In this document: in pieces, positions 34,019-43,759 of the stretch
Position numbering within the stretch: position 1 is the first letter of the stretch
Layout: every line of letters starts with the position of its first letter
Source: Streptomyces sp. SAI-127
GTDB lineage: Bacteria > Actinomycetota > Actinomycetes > Streptomycetales > Streptomycetaceae
Assembly (NCBI RefSeq): GCF_029894425.1
Contig: NZ_JARXYJ010000001.1
Location: 6,282,501 to 6,346,500 of the forward strand
Direction of reading: 5' to 3'
Length of the DNA stretch: 64,000 nt
Made by a program: the position numbers and the translations under genes
The notes under the pieces: generated by a model
Database searches by the model: none
Told to the model about the DNA's origin: nothing
What the model saw: only the letters and a program-made list of their open reading frames with translations

Positions 34019-34645
34019 ATGACGACCAACGCCGACGCGCCGCAGACCCGTCCGCGCCGCCGTGCCCCGGCAGGAGCCGCCGTACTCCGTGAGGATGTGA
34101 CGGAAGCCATTCGGGCGGCCGTTTTCGAGGAGCTGGCGGCCGCCGGGTACGCACGGATGTCGATCGAGGGCATCGCGCGCCGCGCGGGCGTCGGCAAGAC
34201 CGCGGTCTACCGCCGCTGGCGTTCGAAGCTGCACCTGGTCCTCGACGTCGTCTCGGAGATCGCGGTGATGGGCCTGCCGGTGCCGGACACGGGCTCACTG
34301 GAGGACGACCTGCGGATGCTGTACGAGGTGACGTCCCGGGCGCTGCGCCACCCGGTGGCCTCGCAGATCATCCCGGACCTGCAGGCCGAGGCGGCCCGCA
34401 ACCCCGAGATCGCCGAGGCCCTGCAGAACGCGTTGCAGAAGGGCCAGGAGGGCGTCGCCAGCAAGATCGTCACGGCGGCGGAGCAGCGCGGGGAGCTGCG
34501 CACGGGCTTCAACGACGAGCTGGCCCTGGATCTGATCTCCGGCCCCTTGTACTGGCGCTCCGTCGTGATCCGCAGCCCGAAGCTGCCGAAGGGATATCTC
34601 GCGGCTCTGGCGCGTGCGACGACGGAGGCGCTGAAGGCGCTCTGA
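34019..34645 (+). CDS. TetR/AcrR family transcriptional regulator
   Basis: A 208-residue repressor-type protein. The N-terminal helix-turn-helix (about residues 28-72) reads AAVFEELAAAGYARMSIEGIARRAGVGKTAVYRRW. The C-terminal ligand domain contains a TetR_C-type segment (ISGPLYWRSVV). The first 20 residues are Arg-rich. I prefer the ATG at 34019 over the one at 34007, which overlaps the presumed -10. It is divergent from the TagG/TagH exporter and likely controls itself and that exporter through the repeat array; the inducer is unknown. Confidence 0.92.
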   Translation: MTTNADAPQTRPRRRAPAGAAVLREDVTEAIRAAVFEELAAAGYARMSIEGIARRAGVGKTAVYRRWRSKLHLVLDVVSEIAVMGLPVPDTGSLEDDLRMLYEVTSRALRHPVASQIIPDLQAEAARNPEIAEALQNALQKGQEGVASKIVTAAEQRGELRTGFNDELALDLISGPLYWRSVVIRSPKLPKGYLAALARATTEALKAL

Positions 34646-34652
34646 GCCTGCC

Positions 34653-35357
34653 TCAGCGATTGTGGCGGCTGTACTGCGCGGCGCGCAGGGCGAGGAGTTC
34701 CGGGGCGAGCACCCGGATCCGGCCGCCGCCGTTCTCCGTGGGGCCGATCAGTCCGTCCCGCCTGAGCCGGGACAGCGCGCGGTTGACCGTGACGCGGGTG
34801 ACTCCGAGCAGGTCGGCGAGTTCGCGCTGACCGCCGGGGAGGGGCACCTGGCCGTCGGTCCCGTCCCGGCCGAGTCCGTCCAGCAGCCAGGCCGCGAGGC
34901 GGGCCTCGCAGGGGAGGGTCGCCGTGTCGGTGAGTCGTTCCTGCTGGGCGCGGGCCTGGGCGGCGAGGAGCCGGAAGAGGTGGGCGCGTACCGTCGCGGA
35001 GTCGTCGAGCAGGGCCGTGAAGCGGCCGCGTGGGACGGCCCGTACGGCGCACGGGGTGAGCGCGGTGAAGGTGGCCGTGTGGCCGGCTCCGTCGAGCAGC
35101 GCGACCTTGTCGAGGGCGCAGGGGCCGGCCCACGTCCCGAACCGTATGACGCGTCCGGCGGTGGTCGTCGCGGACGCGGACGCCGTGCCGTCGAGCAGGA
35201 CGAGCAGATGGTCGGCGGGGGTGCCTTGGCTGCGCAGGGTCTCGCCGGGGGCGTAGCGGCGGGGGACCGAGGTCTCCCACAGGCGGCGCAGGTCGGCTTC
35301 GGGGAGTGTGGCGAACAGCGGGACGCCCTGCAGGCGCCGCCAGTCGGGTGCGGACAT
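34653..35357 (-). CDS. Crp/Fnr family transcriptional regulator
   Basis: A 234-residue regulator. The cyclic-nucleotide-binding beta-roll covers about residues 12-115 (APGETLRSQGTPADHLLVLLDG). The C-terminal winged helix (about 150-215) has GGQRELADLLGVTRVTVNRALSRLRRDGLI. The phosphate-binding cassette lacks the usual GE...R(T/S)A pattern of cAMP-binding Crp (it reads FGTWAGPCALDKVALLDG), so cAMP binding is doubtful. It converges on tetR with only 7 bp between and is divergent from the YciI gene. A pair of 12-bp repeats lies in the shared upstream region. Confidence 0.88.
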   Translation of the reverse strand: MSAPDWRRLQGVPLFATLPEADLRRLWETSVPRRYAPGETLRSQGTPADHLLVLLDGTASASATTTAGRVIRFGTWAGPCALDKVALLDGAGHTATFTALTPCAVRAVPRGRFTALLDDSATVRAHLFRLLAAQARAQQERLTDTATLPCEARLAAWLLDGLGRDGTDGQVPLPGGQRELADLLGVTRVTVNRALSRLRRDGLIGPTENGGGRIRVLAPELLALRAAQYSRHNR

Positions 35358-35429
35358 GACGGCTCCTCTCCTCGCTGCATCGGCTGATACAGACCTGTAC
35401 GGCGGGCTGAGCCTAACGTCGCTCGCGTC

Positions 35430-35461
35430 GGCCTGTTGCCCCGAAAATTGGCCTGTTGCCC
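35430..35461 (+). repeat. Two 12-bp direct repeats between crp-like and yciI-like genes
   Basis: GGCCTGTTGCCC occurs at 35430-35441 and again at 35450-35461, 20 bp apart (two helical turns). The second copy ends just before the YciI ribosome site. Possible binding site of the divergent Crp-like regulator. Confidence 0.45.
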
Positions 35462-35476
35462 TGGAAAGGAGACCTC

Positions 35477-35740
35477 GTGCTTGTCGTGGAACTCGCCTTC
35501 ACGCCCGCGCCCGAACGTCTTGCCGCCCGACCCGCTCACCGCGCGGCGCTCGACCGTCTGCATGCCGAGGGGAAGCTGTTTGCCGCGGGGCCGTGGGAGG
35601 ACGACCAGGGGGCGATGCTGCTGTTCGCGGTGGAGCGGCCGGAGCTGGAGGAGATTCTGGAGGCGGACCCGTACTACCGGCGCACGCCGGGAGTCGAGGT
35701 CCGCGCGATTCGTGAGTGGGCGCCGATCGTGGGTGCCTGA
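35477..35740 (+). CDS. YciI family protein
   Basis: An 87-residue ferredoxin-like fold protein. It has the family pattern HRAALDRLHAEGKLFAAGPWEDDQGAMLL followed by ADPYYRRTPGVEV (the first stretch contains the conserved His and the GP-x-D step). YciI proteins resemble muconolactone isomerases; activity is mostly unknown. The GTG start at 35477 has AAGGAG 5 nt upstream; the longer frame would read through that ribosome site. Divergent from the Crp-like regulator, which may control it. Confidence 0.85.
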   Translation: MLVVELAFTPAPERLAARPAHRAALDRLHAEGKLFAAGPWEDDQGAMLLFAVERPELEEILEADPYYRRTPGVEVRAIREWAPIVGA

Positions 35741-35794
35741 GCGGGGCGCGGCGGAGCCGCATATCGGATCAGCCTGTGCCCCCCGGCGACTCTG

Positions 35795-36727
35795 TCACCC
35801 GGTGAGGCGACGAGTGAGGTTCGCCAAGTCGGACGTACGCAGCACCCGGTCGGCGAAGCCCGGAAGCGGTACGTGCAGGGGTGCTGTCCAGCGCTCCGGG
35901 ACGGCCGCGAGGCCGTACACCGCTCCGGCCAGGCCGCCCGTCACCGCTGCCACCGTGTCCGTGTCGCCGCCCAGGTCGATCGCGGCGCGTACGGCCGTCT
36001 CGTACGAGGTCGTCGTGCGCAGGGCCCAGACCGCGGAGCCCAGGCAGGGCCATACGGCGCCGTTGAACTCCGTGGCCTGGTCCGGGTGCCAGTCGGTGGC
36101 CAGGACGGTGGCGTAGCGCAGGCGGTGCTCCGGGTGGACCGCGTCGAGGGTGGCCTCCACGGCGTCCAGCGGGTCGTCACCGGCGAGGGCCACCCGTATC
36201 AACTCGTGGAAGACGGCCGTGCCCTCCCAGGCCGCCCGGTCGCCGTGGGTGAGGGCGGCCAGTCGGCGGGCGACGTCCATGGTGACCTCGCGGCCGTGAG
36301 GAGCGAAGTGCACGGCGGACGGGGCCGCTCGCATCAGCGCTCCGTTCCCCGCGGCTCGCTGGTTCACCTGGAAGTGGAGTGCGGCGGCGATGCCCCAAGG
36401 GTCGCCGCTGCTCAGCACGGCCTCGGTCTGGAGGCCGATGTCCTTCGGCTCGGCCGCCGCCCACCGCTGGAACCGCCGAAAGACGTCCGGGAGTTCGAGC
36501 CCGTCGCACTCCACCAGGGACTCGGCGACCAGGACCGCCATCTGTGTGTCGTCGGTCGCCTCGCCCGGGTCCCAGCCGCCGCCTCCGCACATCTCGCTGC
36601 CGTGCCCCGGCTCGGGAAAGCGGTCCGAGAAGGCACCCTCCGGCCCGAACTCGAAGGGGGCGCCCAGTGCGTCCCCCACGGCGGAACCGATGACGGCGCC
36701 CAAGGCGCGCTCCGCGCGAACGACCAT
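35795..36727 (-). CDS. ADP-ribosylglycohydrolase family protein
   Basis: A 310-residue hydrolase of the ARH/DraG fold, which removes ADP-ribose from proteins or related molecules. The metal-binding motifs are present: GSAVGDALGAPFEFG near the N-terminus, EATDDTQMAV around residue 60, and AIDLGGDTDTVAAVTGGLAGA near residue 250. Length and motifs suggest an active enzyme. No ADP-ribosyltransferase partner gene is visible nearby. Confidence 0.93.
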   Translation of the reverse strand: MVVRAERALGAVIGSAVGDALGAPFEFGPEGAFSDRFPEPGHGSEMCGGGGWDPGEATDDTQMAVLVAESLVECDGLELPDVFRRFQRWAAAEPKDIGLQTEAVLSSGDPWGIAAALHFQVNQRAAGNGALMRAAPSAVHFAPHGREVTMDVARRLAALTHGDRAAWEGTAVFHELIRVALAGDDPLDAVEATLDAVHPEHRLRYATVLATDWHPDQATEFNGAVWPCLGSAVWALRTTTSYETAVRAAIDLGGDTDTVAAVTGGLAGAVYGLAAVPERWTAPLHVPLPGFADRVLRTSDLANLTRRLTG

Positions 36728-36830
36728 CCGCGCAGGTTAGCCGTGAGCAGGTGACTGCCTCCCGCGCGGGTCGGCCCAGAACCGCCGGCAACCCGCGCGG
36801 GCGAGCTCTGGTGCGACCCTCGTGCGGCGT

Positions 36831-37244
36831 CTACTCGATGACGAGGTCGACCTCGATGTTGCCGCGGGTGGCGTTGGAGTAGGGGCAGACCTGGTGGGCC
36901 TGCTCGACGAGCTTGCGGCCGGTCTCCGCGTCCACGGTGTCGGGCAGCTCGACGCGGAGGGCGACCTTGAGGCCGAAGCCCTCGCCCTGCTTGCCTATGC
37001 CGACCTCGGCGGTGACGGCGGCGTCGCTGACGTCCACCTTGGCCTGACGGCCGACGAGACCGAGGGCGCTGCCGAAACAGGCGGCGTAACCGGCGGCGAA
37101 CAGCTGCTCCGGGTTGGTGCCCTGTCCGTTGCCGCCCAGCTCCACCGGCGGGGCCAGCGCGACGTCGATCTTGCCGTCGTTCGTGTAGGCCCGGCCGTCG
37201 CGGCCGTGGGTGGCGGTGGCGACAGCGGTGTAGAGCGCGTCCAT
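36831..37244 (-). CDS. ohr: Organic hydroperoxide resistance protein (Ohr)
   Basis: A 137-residue OsmC/Ohr-fold thiol peroxidase that reduces organic and lipid hydroperoxides. The two redox cysteines are in AAGYAACFGSAL and VCPYSNATRGN, the conserved Ohr arrangement, and NPEQLFAAG is typical. The ATG at 37244 is chosen by family start (MDALYTAVATATHGR) and an AGAGGGAT site upstream. It is divergent from an OhrR-type MarR gene, with a clear palindromic operator between them, the classic peroxide-induced arrangement. Confidence 0.95.
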   Translation of the reverse strand: MDALYTAVATATHGRDGRAYTNDGKIDVALAPPVELGGNGQGTNPEQLFAAGYAACFGSALGLVGRQAKVDVSDAAVTAEVGIGKQGEGFGLKVALRVELPDTVDAETGRKLVEQAHQVCPYSNATRGNIEVDLVIE

Positions 37245-37313
37245 GAAAGACCATCCCTCTCGAAGTCTGTTCCGGCGGCTCATCCGCGGCCGCCTCACGG
37301 CCATAAGTAGAGC

Positions 37314-37336
37314 ACACAATTCAGTTGTGTACAACT
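37314..37336. promoter_or_regulatory. OhrR operator
   Basis: Two overlapping dyads: ACACAA-ttcag-TTGTGT (37314-37330) and the perfect AGTTGT-gt-ACAACT (37323-37336). They lie in the 121-bp region between ohr and the marR gene. AT-rich ACAA/TTGT palindromes are the known type of OhrR site. Confidence 0.8.
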
Positions 37337-37365
37337 AAATGGCCCACAAGAGCTATCCTGGAGAC

Positions 37366-37842
37366 ATGACCACGCCACCGACCGCCACCGACTGGCTCCG
37401 CCTCGACCAGCAGATCTGCTTCTCCCTGAACGCGGCCTCCCGCGCCTTCGGCAGTGTTTACCGCGTGATCCTCAAGGATCTGGGGATCACCTACCCGCAG
37501 TACCTGGTGATGCTGGTGCTGTGGGAGCACGGCGAGCTGCCCGTCAAGAAGCTCGGCGAGCACCTGCGGCTCGACTCGGGCACCCTGTCCCCGCTCCTCA
37601 AGCGACTGGAGACGGCCGGCCTGGTCCGGCGCGAGCGCAGTGCCCGCGACGAGCGCTCGGTGGAGGTGCGGCTCACCGAGGAGGGCGTCGCCCTGCGCGA
37701 GCGCGCGGTACAGGTGCCGCGCCGGATTGTCTCGGCGACCAGCTTCGACGTGGACGAGATCCGCGCCCTGCGGGCCCGCCTGGACCAGCTCACCTCGGCC
37801 CTCGACGCGGCGGTGCACGCCGAGCTGCCCGACGAGGATTGA
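37366..37842 (+). CDS. ohrR: MarR-family organic peroxide sensor OhrR
   Basis: A 158-residue MarR-type repressor. Cys18 in LDQQICFSLN is the conserved peroxide-sensing cysteine of OhrR. The winged helix (about 45-105) contains LGEHLRLDSGTLSPLLKRLETAGLV and the wing RSARDERSVEVRLT. On oxidation OhrR leaves DNA and lets ohr be expressed. The ATG at 37366 has a GGAG site; an earlier ATG lies next to the operator. There is no second cysteine nearby except through the thiol pool, so it looks like the one-Cys type. Confidence 0.93.
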   Translation: MTTPPTATDWLRLDQQICFSLNAASRAFGSVYRVILKDLGITYPQYLVMLVLWEHGELPVKKLGEHLRLDSGTLSPLLKRLETAGLVRRERSARDERSVEVRLTEEGVALRERAVQVPRRIVSATSFDVDEIRALRARLDQLTSALDAAVHAELPDED

Positions 37843-37967
37843 CGCGGAAAACAGCACCGCACGTGTCCCGGCATTCACTCGGGGTCACCGCAGTGGCGCC
37901 CGTCGGCCCCGGCCGCCTGGTTCACTGATACGCGGAATCGGGTCAACCGAAGAGGGGACGGCCGTAC

Positions 37968-38948
<981 letters not shown>

Positions 38949-39000
38949 GCCCTGTCGTCAATTTCCCGCTGGGGGCGGACACTCAGGAGCGCGTGCCGGA

Positions 39001-39027
39001 CGCCGGCTCGCAGCGGCGGAGCCGGCG
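39001..39027. terminator. Terminator between galE and the glycosyltransferase gene
   Basis: A perfect 9-bp stem (39001-39009 with 39019-39027) with a 9-nt loop, in the gap between convergent genes. Confidence 0.65.
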
Positions 39028-39107
39028 CCCCGGTCGTCCCACCGGCCGCCAGGTGGACGGACGGGTCGGTGTGGGGTGGGACGGGCTGGACGGCATGGTG
39101 ACCCCTT

Positions 39108-41366
39108 CTAGTGGGTCTCGGTGACGGGCGTGTCCGTCGCGGAGCGGTGCACGGTGGCCAGCGGGAAGCGGTCTCGTGCCGCCGCCGCCGACGGCACCGG
39201 GTGGCGCTCCTCGAGCGGGATCACCGGGGGCAACTCGGTCTCGCCCAGGACGACATGGCGTACGACCCGCTCGGCGGCGCGGCCGTCGTCGTACGGGCAG
39301 AAGCGCGCCCGGAACGCCGAGCGCAACTGGGTGGAGCGGGAGCCGCGCCAGTGGCCGGTGGCGAAGATGTCGGTCAGTTCGTCCTCGCTGCGCGCGACCG
39401 CGCCCGGCGCGAAGGACAGCAGGTCGAAGTAGGTGCCGCGGGCCGCCTCGTACGCCTCACGGTCGTCGGCGTGGATCACGATCGGGCGGTCCAGATTGGC
39501 GTAGTCGAACATCAGGGACGAGTAGTCGGTGACCAGGGCGTCCGAGGCCAGACACAGCGACTCGACGCTCGGGTGGTCGGTGACGTCGATGACCCGGCCG
39601 GTCGCGGGGGAGACGAGCGGGCCGCCGTGGCGGTGGTGGGCGCGGGCCAGTACGACGAAGCGGGGGCCCAGACGGCGCAGGAGACGGTCCAGGTCGAGGG
39701 TGACGCACTGGGTGCGGCGGTAGTCGCGGTGGGTCGGCGCGTACAGGATCGCGACCGACCCCTCCGGAATGCCGAGGGACTCGCGCAGCCGCCGTACGTC
39801 CTCCGAAGTCGCCCGCTGGAACACGTCGTTGCGGGGATAGCCGTAGGGAAGCACGGTGTAGCCGCCGGGGAAGACGCGCTCCCAGGTCAGGGTGGTGTGG
39901 CGGTTGGGGGACAGGAGGTGGTCCCACTGGTCGACGCCGCTCAGCATCTCGTCGAAGTCCAAGTTCCCAGCGGCCGCCGGGCGTTCCTGTAGGTCCAGGC
40001 CCATGTGCTTGAGGGGCGTGCCGTGTTGGGTCTGGACGAGGACCTGCCCTGGCCGCTTGACCAGACGGCGGTCGAAGTCGGTGTTGTTCACCAGGTACTT
40101 GGAGCGGGCGAGCGCCGTCCAGTAGGCGGCCGTGCCGGGACGCAGCCTGCGCGTCGCGGTCGGGATCGTGTGGTGGTGCTCGGGACGGGCGATCCACGCG
40201 GTGCGGATGTGCGGGGCGAAGGTGCGGAACGCCTCCTCCAGAGCACCCGGGTTGCAGCCGTGGCCGCGCCCCCCGTACGCGGCGAAGACGGCCCGGTCCT
40301 CACGCAGAGGGAGGCGCAGCTGGACGCCGTAGTGGAGCCGGAGGCCCGCCGCGCGCAGGGCCTTGGCGAGGCGGACGACCGGCCCGGTGGCCCGCCGCCT
40401 GAGCCGCCGAGCCAGCTCCGCGACCCGGTAGGTGCGGTACAGGCCCAGATGGATCACCTTGTGGCGTAGCCAAAAGCGCACCGGGACCGGGTGGCCCGGG
40501 GTGCGGTGGGCGCGGTAGTGGTCGCGGGCCCGCCGCAGGAACCCGGCGCGGCTGCCGCGCGGGAGACGGTCCCGCTCGGCGAACACCGCCCAGAGGTCGT
40601 CCACCGTGCGGCGGAACAACACCGGCCGCCACCGCGCGAGTTCGGGGCGGGAGTCGATGTGGGCGAAGACCCTGTCGTACTGGTCGAAGAGGTCGAAGTG
40701 GCCGGTCGTGCCGAGTGGCCGGCTCCGTCGGCGCTGCCGGTGGTGGACGCAGACCCGGTCCAGGGTGGCGATCGACTCGGCGGTCATCAGGACCGGGTAG
40801 GTCCAGGCCGTGTCCGCGTGGTGGCCGGACGGGAAGGCGAAGCCCCCGATTTCGACGAACTCCCTGCGGTACGCCTTGTTCCAGGCCGCCGTCGGTGCCC
40901 GCAGCAGCCCCGGGCGGTCCTCCAGGAGGAAGGGGGCCGGGCCCTGCTCGGTGAGATGCCCCGTGGAGGCGTCGCGGACGGTCTCGCCCGACCAGGGGGC
41001 GAGCGCGTGGCCGTAGAGCAGGACGTCCGGTTCGCCGGTCTCCTTCAGCCGGTCGGCGATCGCCCGCAGCGCGTGCGGGGTGAGGGTGTCGTCGCCGTCC
41101 AGGAAGACCAGGTAGTCGCCCGTGGCCTCCGAGATTCCCGCGTTGCGGGCGGCACCGAGCCCCTTGTTCCGCGCCAGGTGGACCACCCGGACACGTGGAT
41201 CGCGGGCCGCGAACTCGTCGGCGATCTCGCCGCACGCGTCCGGCGAGCGGTCGTCGACCGCGATCAGTTCCAGATCCTCGTACGACTGTGACAGCACCGA
41301 TTCCAGGCATGCGTGCAGGTACGCCTGAACCTTGTACGCGGGGACGATGACACTGAACCTGGGCAC
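39108..41366 (-). CDS. Bifunctional glycosyltransferase / CDP-glycerol glycerophosphotransferase
   Basis: A 752-residue two-domain protein. Residues 1 to about 230 are a GT-A family 2 glycosyltransferase (FSVIVPAYKVQAYL, AVDDRSPDACG, LVFLDGDDTLTPHA). Residues from about 400 to 715 are a TagF/TagB-type CDP-glycerol glycerophosphotransferase with QTQHGTPLKHMGLD, LYAPTHRDYRR, RAHH and VTDYSSLMFDY. Such proteins polymerise glycerol-phosphate or similar units of wall teichoic acid at the inner face of the membrane; the product would need an exporter such as the TagGH pair nearby. The GTG start at 41366 follows a GGAGGT site at short spacing. Confidence 0.92.
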   Translation of the reverse strand: MPRFSVIVPAYKVQAYLHACLESVLSQSYEDLELIAVDDRSPDACGEIADEFAARDPRVRVVHLARNKGLGAARNAGISEATGDYLVFLDGDDTLTPHALRAIADRLKETGEPDVLLYGHALAPWSGETVRDASTGHLTEQGPAPFLLEDRPGLLRAPTAAWNKAYRREFVEIGGFAFPSGHHADTAWTYPVLMTAESIATLDRVCVHHRQRRRSRPLGTTGHFDLFDQYDRVFAHIDSRPELARWRPVLFRRTVDDLWAVFAERDRLPRGSRAGFLRRARDHYRAHRTPGHPVPVRFWLRHKVIHLGLYRTYRVAELARRLRRRATGPVVRLAKALRAAGLRLHYGVQLRLPLREDRAVFAAYGGRGHGCNPGALEEAFRTFAPHIRTAWIARPEHHHTIPTATRRLRPGTAAYWTALARSKYLVNNTDFDRRLVKRPGQVLVQTQHGTPLKHMGLDLQERPAAAGNLDFDEMLSGVDQWDHLLSPNRHTTLTWERVFPGGYTVLPYGYPRNDVFQRATSEDVRRLRESLGIPEGSVAILYAPTHRDYRRTQCVTLDLDRLLRRLGPRFVVLARAHHRHGGPLVSPATGRVIDVTDHPSVESLCLASDALVTDYSSLMFDYANLDRPIVIHADDREAYEAARGTYFDLLSFAPGAVARSEDELTDIFATGHWRGSRSTQLRSAFRARFCPYDDGRAAERVVRHVVLGETELPPVIPLEERHPVPSAAAARDRFPLATVHRSATDTPVTETH

Positions 41367-41455
41367 GGCACCTCCATGGGTCGGCGCGGGAGTTCTGCCC
41401 GGGAACGCCCCATGGAGGAGCCTGGTTACGGTCTGTACGGCATTCGGGCGAACGC

Positions 41456-41487
41456 GAAGGGGCGGACCGGTGTCGGCCCGCCCCTTC
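41456..41487 (-). terminator. Terminator of the sugar ABC operon
   Basis: A perfect 10-bp stem (41456-41465 with 41478-41487) extended by an inner CCG/CGG pair, 20 nt after the stop of the last permease gene. Confidence 0.8.
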
Positions 41488-41506
41488 AAGTCGGCTGTCG
41501 TACGGG

Positions 41507-42415
41507 CTACTTGACCGCGCCCGCCATCACGCCGGACACGAACTGCCGCTGGAACGCGAAGAACACGAGCAGCGGGATCACCATGGAGATGAACGCGCCC
41601 GGTGCCAGGACGTCGACGTTGTCGGCGAAGGCGCGCATCTGGGTCTGCAGGGCGACCGTGATCGGCTGGCTGTCGGCGTCCGTGAACACCAGGGCGATCA
41701 GCATGTCGTTCCACACCCACAGGAACTGGAAGATGCCCAGGCTCGCGATCGCGGGCGCGCCGAGCGGCAGAACCACCCTGGCGAACAGGCGCAGTTCACC
41801 CGCGCCGTCGAGCCTTGCCGCCTCCAGGAGTTCACGGGGGATCTCCGCGAAGAAGTTCCGCAGCAGGAACACCGCGAAGGGCAGACCGAAGCCCGTGTGG
41901 AAGAGGATGACCCCGAAGATGTTGCCGAACAGGCCCAGCTTGCCGAAGAGTTCGGCGATCGGGATCAGCGCCACCTGCACCGGCACCACCAGCAGAGCGA
42001 CCACGCCCATGAACCACCAGTCGCGGCCGGGGAATTCCATCCACGCGAACGCGTAGCCCGCGAGCGCGCCGATGACGATCACCAGGACCGTCGCCGGGAC
42101 CGTGATCAGCACGGTGTTGACGATGGAGCCGGTGATGTCGCTGTTGTGGAGCAGCTTGTCGTAGCTGTCGAAGGTCATCTGGGACGGCTCGGTGAAGACC
42201 TTCCACCAGCCGGTCGCGGCGAGGTCCTCCGGGGTGCGCAGCGAGGAGATCAGCAGCCCGATCGTCGGCACCAGCCAGAACAGGCCGACGAGGACGAGGA
42301 CGACGCTGATCAGGCCGCCGCTGACGCGTTCGACGAGCCGTGAGCCGAGCGACTGCTTCGCCTTCACCCCGTCGGCCGCTGCCGTCTCGGGAAGCCTTTC
42401 GGCCTGAGTGGTCAT
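41507..42415 (-). CDS. Carbohydrate ABC transporter permease, MalG type
   Basis: A 302-residue inner-membrane protein with six helices. The cytoplasmic EAA loop reads IPRELLEAARLDGAGELRLFARVVLPLGAP, the contact site for the ATPase. It ends QFVSGVMAGAVK, typical of MalG/LacG permeases. The ATG at 42415 overlaps the upstream permease stop as ATGA. No ATPase gene is present in the operon; Streptomyces sugar importers usually share the ATPase MsiK encoded elsewhere. The substrate cannot be told. Confidence 0.93.
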   Translation of the reverse strand: MTTQAERLPETAAADGVKAKQSLGSRLVERVSGGLISVVLVLVGLFWLVPTIGLLISSLRTPEDLAATGWWKVFTEPSQMTFDSYDKLLHNSDITGSIVNTVLITVPATVLVIVIGALAGYAFAWMEFPGRDWWFMGVVALLVVPVQVALIPIAELFGKLGLFGNIFGVILFHTGFGLPFAVFLLRNFFAEIPRELLEAARLDGAGELRLFARVVLPLGAPAIASLGIFQFLWVWNDMLIALVFTDADSQPITVALQTQMRAFADNVDVLAPGAFISMVIPLLVFFAFQRQFVSGVMAGAVK

Positions 42416-43755
42416 CGCCGTACCTCCCGCCTGAGCCGACGAATGTTGAACCACATCACGGGGATCACCAGCAGCAGCAGGAACACCGAGATGGCGCTCG
42501 CGATGCCCGGCTGGTCCTCGGCGAAGCCCTTGCGGTACAGCTCCAGGGCGAGGACGTTCGCGTCGTCCTGCGAGGAGCCCGGGGCGATGATGAAGACCAG
42601 GTCGAAGATCTTCAGGACGTTGATCATCAGGGTCACGGTGACGACCGCGAGCACGGGCGCGAGGAGCGGGACCGTGACCCTGCGGAAGACCTGCCACTCA
42701 CTCGCCCCGTCGACCCGGGCCGCCTCCAGGAGTTCGCGGGGGATGCCCGCGAGCCCGGCCGCGATCAGCACCATCGCGAAACCGGCCCACATCCAGATGT
42801 ACGACCCGATGATCGCCGGCGTCACCAGCGACGGGCCGAGCCAGTCCAGCCCGTTGTAAGCCTCCTTGAAGTTGCTCGCCGGAAGCCGTAGTTGGGCCCC
42901 GTCGGCCTTCTCCGAGAAGGAGAACGTGCCGTCGTCCCCGGCCTTCGCCGTCTCGACGACCTTGCCGTCCTTGACCGCCTCGATCTTCATGCCGGGGTAG
43001 CCGAGTTCGCTTGGGTCGACCCCGCCCAGCGTGCCGACGCCCTTGCCGCGGGTGAAGTCCTGCCAGGTCGTGCCGGTGATCCTGCCCGGGTCGGCCTGGG
43101 GTGCCACGGCCTTCTTCGCGTCGCCGGGCATCTGGTCCGGGGCAACGCCCACCAGGGGCAGGGTCACCGTGCCGCCGGTGCGGACGGTCGTCTTGGTGAT
43201 GAACCCGCCCCCCTGAGCCACCAGCGGCGACTCACGGCCCGGGTGGGCCTTCGGGAACGCCGAGGCCTGACTGAACGTGTCGTGCACGCCCACCCACACC
43301 GCGTTCGCGAAACCCTTGTCCGGGTCCTGGTCGTAGACGAGCCGGAAGATGATGCCCGCCGCCAGCATCGAGATCGCCATCGGCATGAAGACGACCAGCT
43401 TGAACGCCGTTCCCCAGCGCACCCGTTCGGTCAGCACCGCGAAGATCAGACCGAGCGCGGTGGCGATCGTCGGCGCGAACACCACCCAGATGATGTTGTT
43501 CTTCAGGGCCGTGCGGATGCCGTCGTCGGTGAAGAGGGCCTTGTAGTTGTCGATTCCGGCGAAACCGTCGCCGGACTGGTTGTAGAAGCTGCGGACGAGC
43601 GAGTACCCGATCGGGTAGACCACGAGCGCGCCCAGCAGCACGAGAGCGGGCAGCAGGAACAGCACTGCCACGGTCCTTCGCGTGCCGGTCACGCTCTTGC
43701 GCGACTTGGGGGAGGCAGGGGCCGGAGGGACCCCTGCCTCAGTGGCCGCTGTCAT
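42412..43755 (-). CDS. Carbohydrate ABC transporter permease, MalF type, with extracytoplasmic insert
   Basis: A 447-residue permease, about 140 longer than usual. Three helices (to about residue 140) are followed by an insert at residues 143-308 of polar, beta-rich sequence, then three more helices and the EAA loop IPRELLEAARVDGASEWQVFRRVTVPLLAP. E. coli MalF has a similarly placed P2 loop that grips the binding protein. Part of the insert (KDGKVVETAKAGDDGTFSF) looks like a carboxypeptidase-regulatory or Ig-like strand pattern. It starts 4 nt after the binding-protein stop. Confidence 0.9.
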   Translation of the reverse strand: MTAATEAGVPPAPASPKSRKSVTGTRRTVAVLFLLPALVLLGALVVYPIGYSLVRSFYNQSGDGFAGIDNYKALFTDDGIRTALKNNIIWVVFAPTIATALGLIFAVLTERVRWGTAFKLVVFMPMAISMLAAGIIFRLVYDQDPDKGFANAVWVGVHDTFSQASAFPKAHPGRESPLVAQGGGFITKTTVRTGGTVTLPLVGVAPDQMPGDAKKAVAPQADPGRITGTTWQDFTRGKGVGTLGGVDPSELGYPGMKIEAVKDGKVVETAKAGDDGTFSFSEKADGAQLRLPASNFKEAYNGLDWLGPSLVTPAIIGSYIWMWAGFAMVLIAAGLAGIPRELLEAARVDGASEWQVFRRVTVPLLAPVLAVVTVTLMINVLKIFDLVFIIAPGSSQDDANVLALELYRKGFAEDQPGIASAISVFLLLLVIPVMWFNIRRLRREVRR

Positions 43756-43759
43756 CGCG

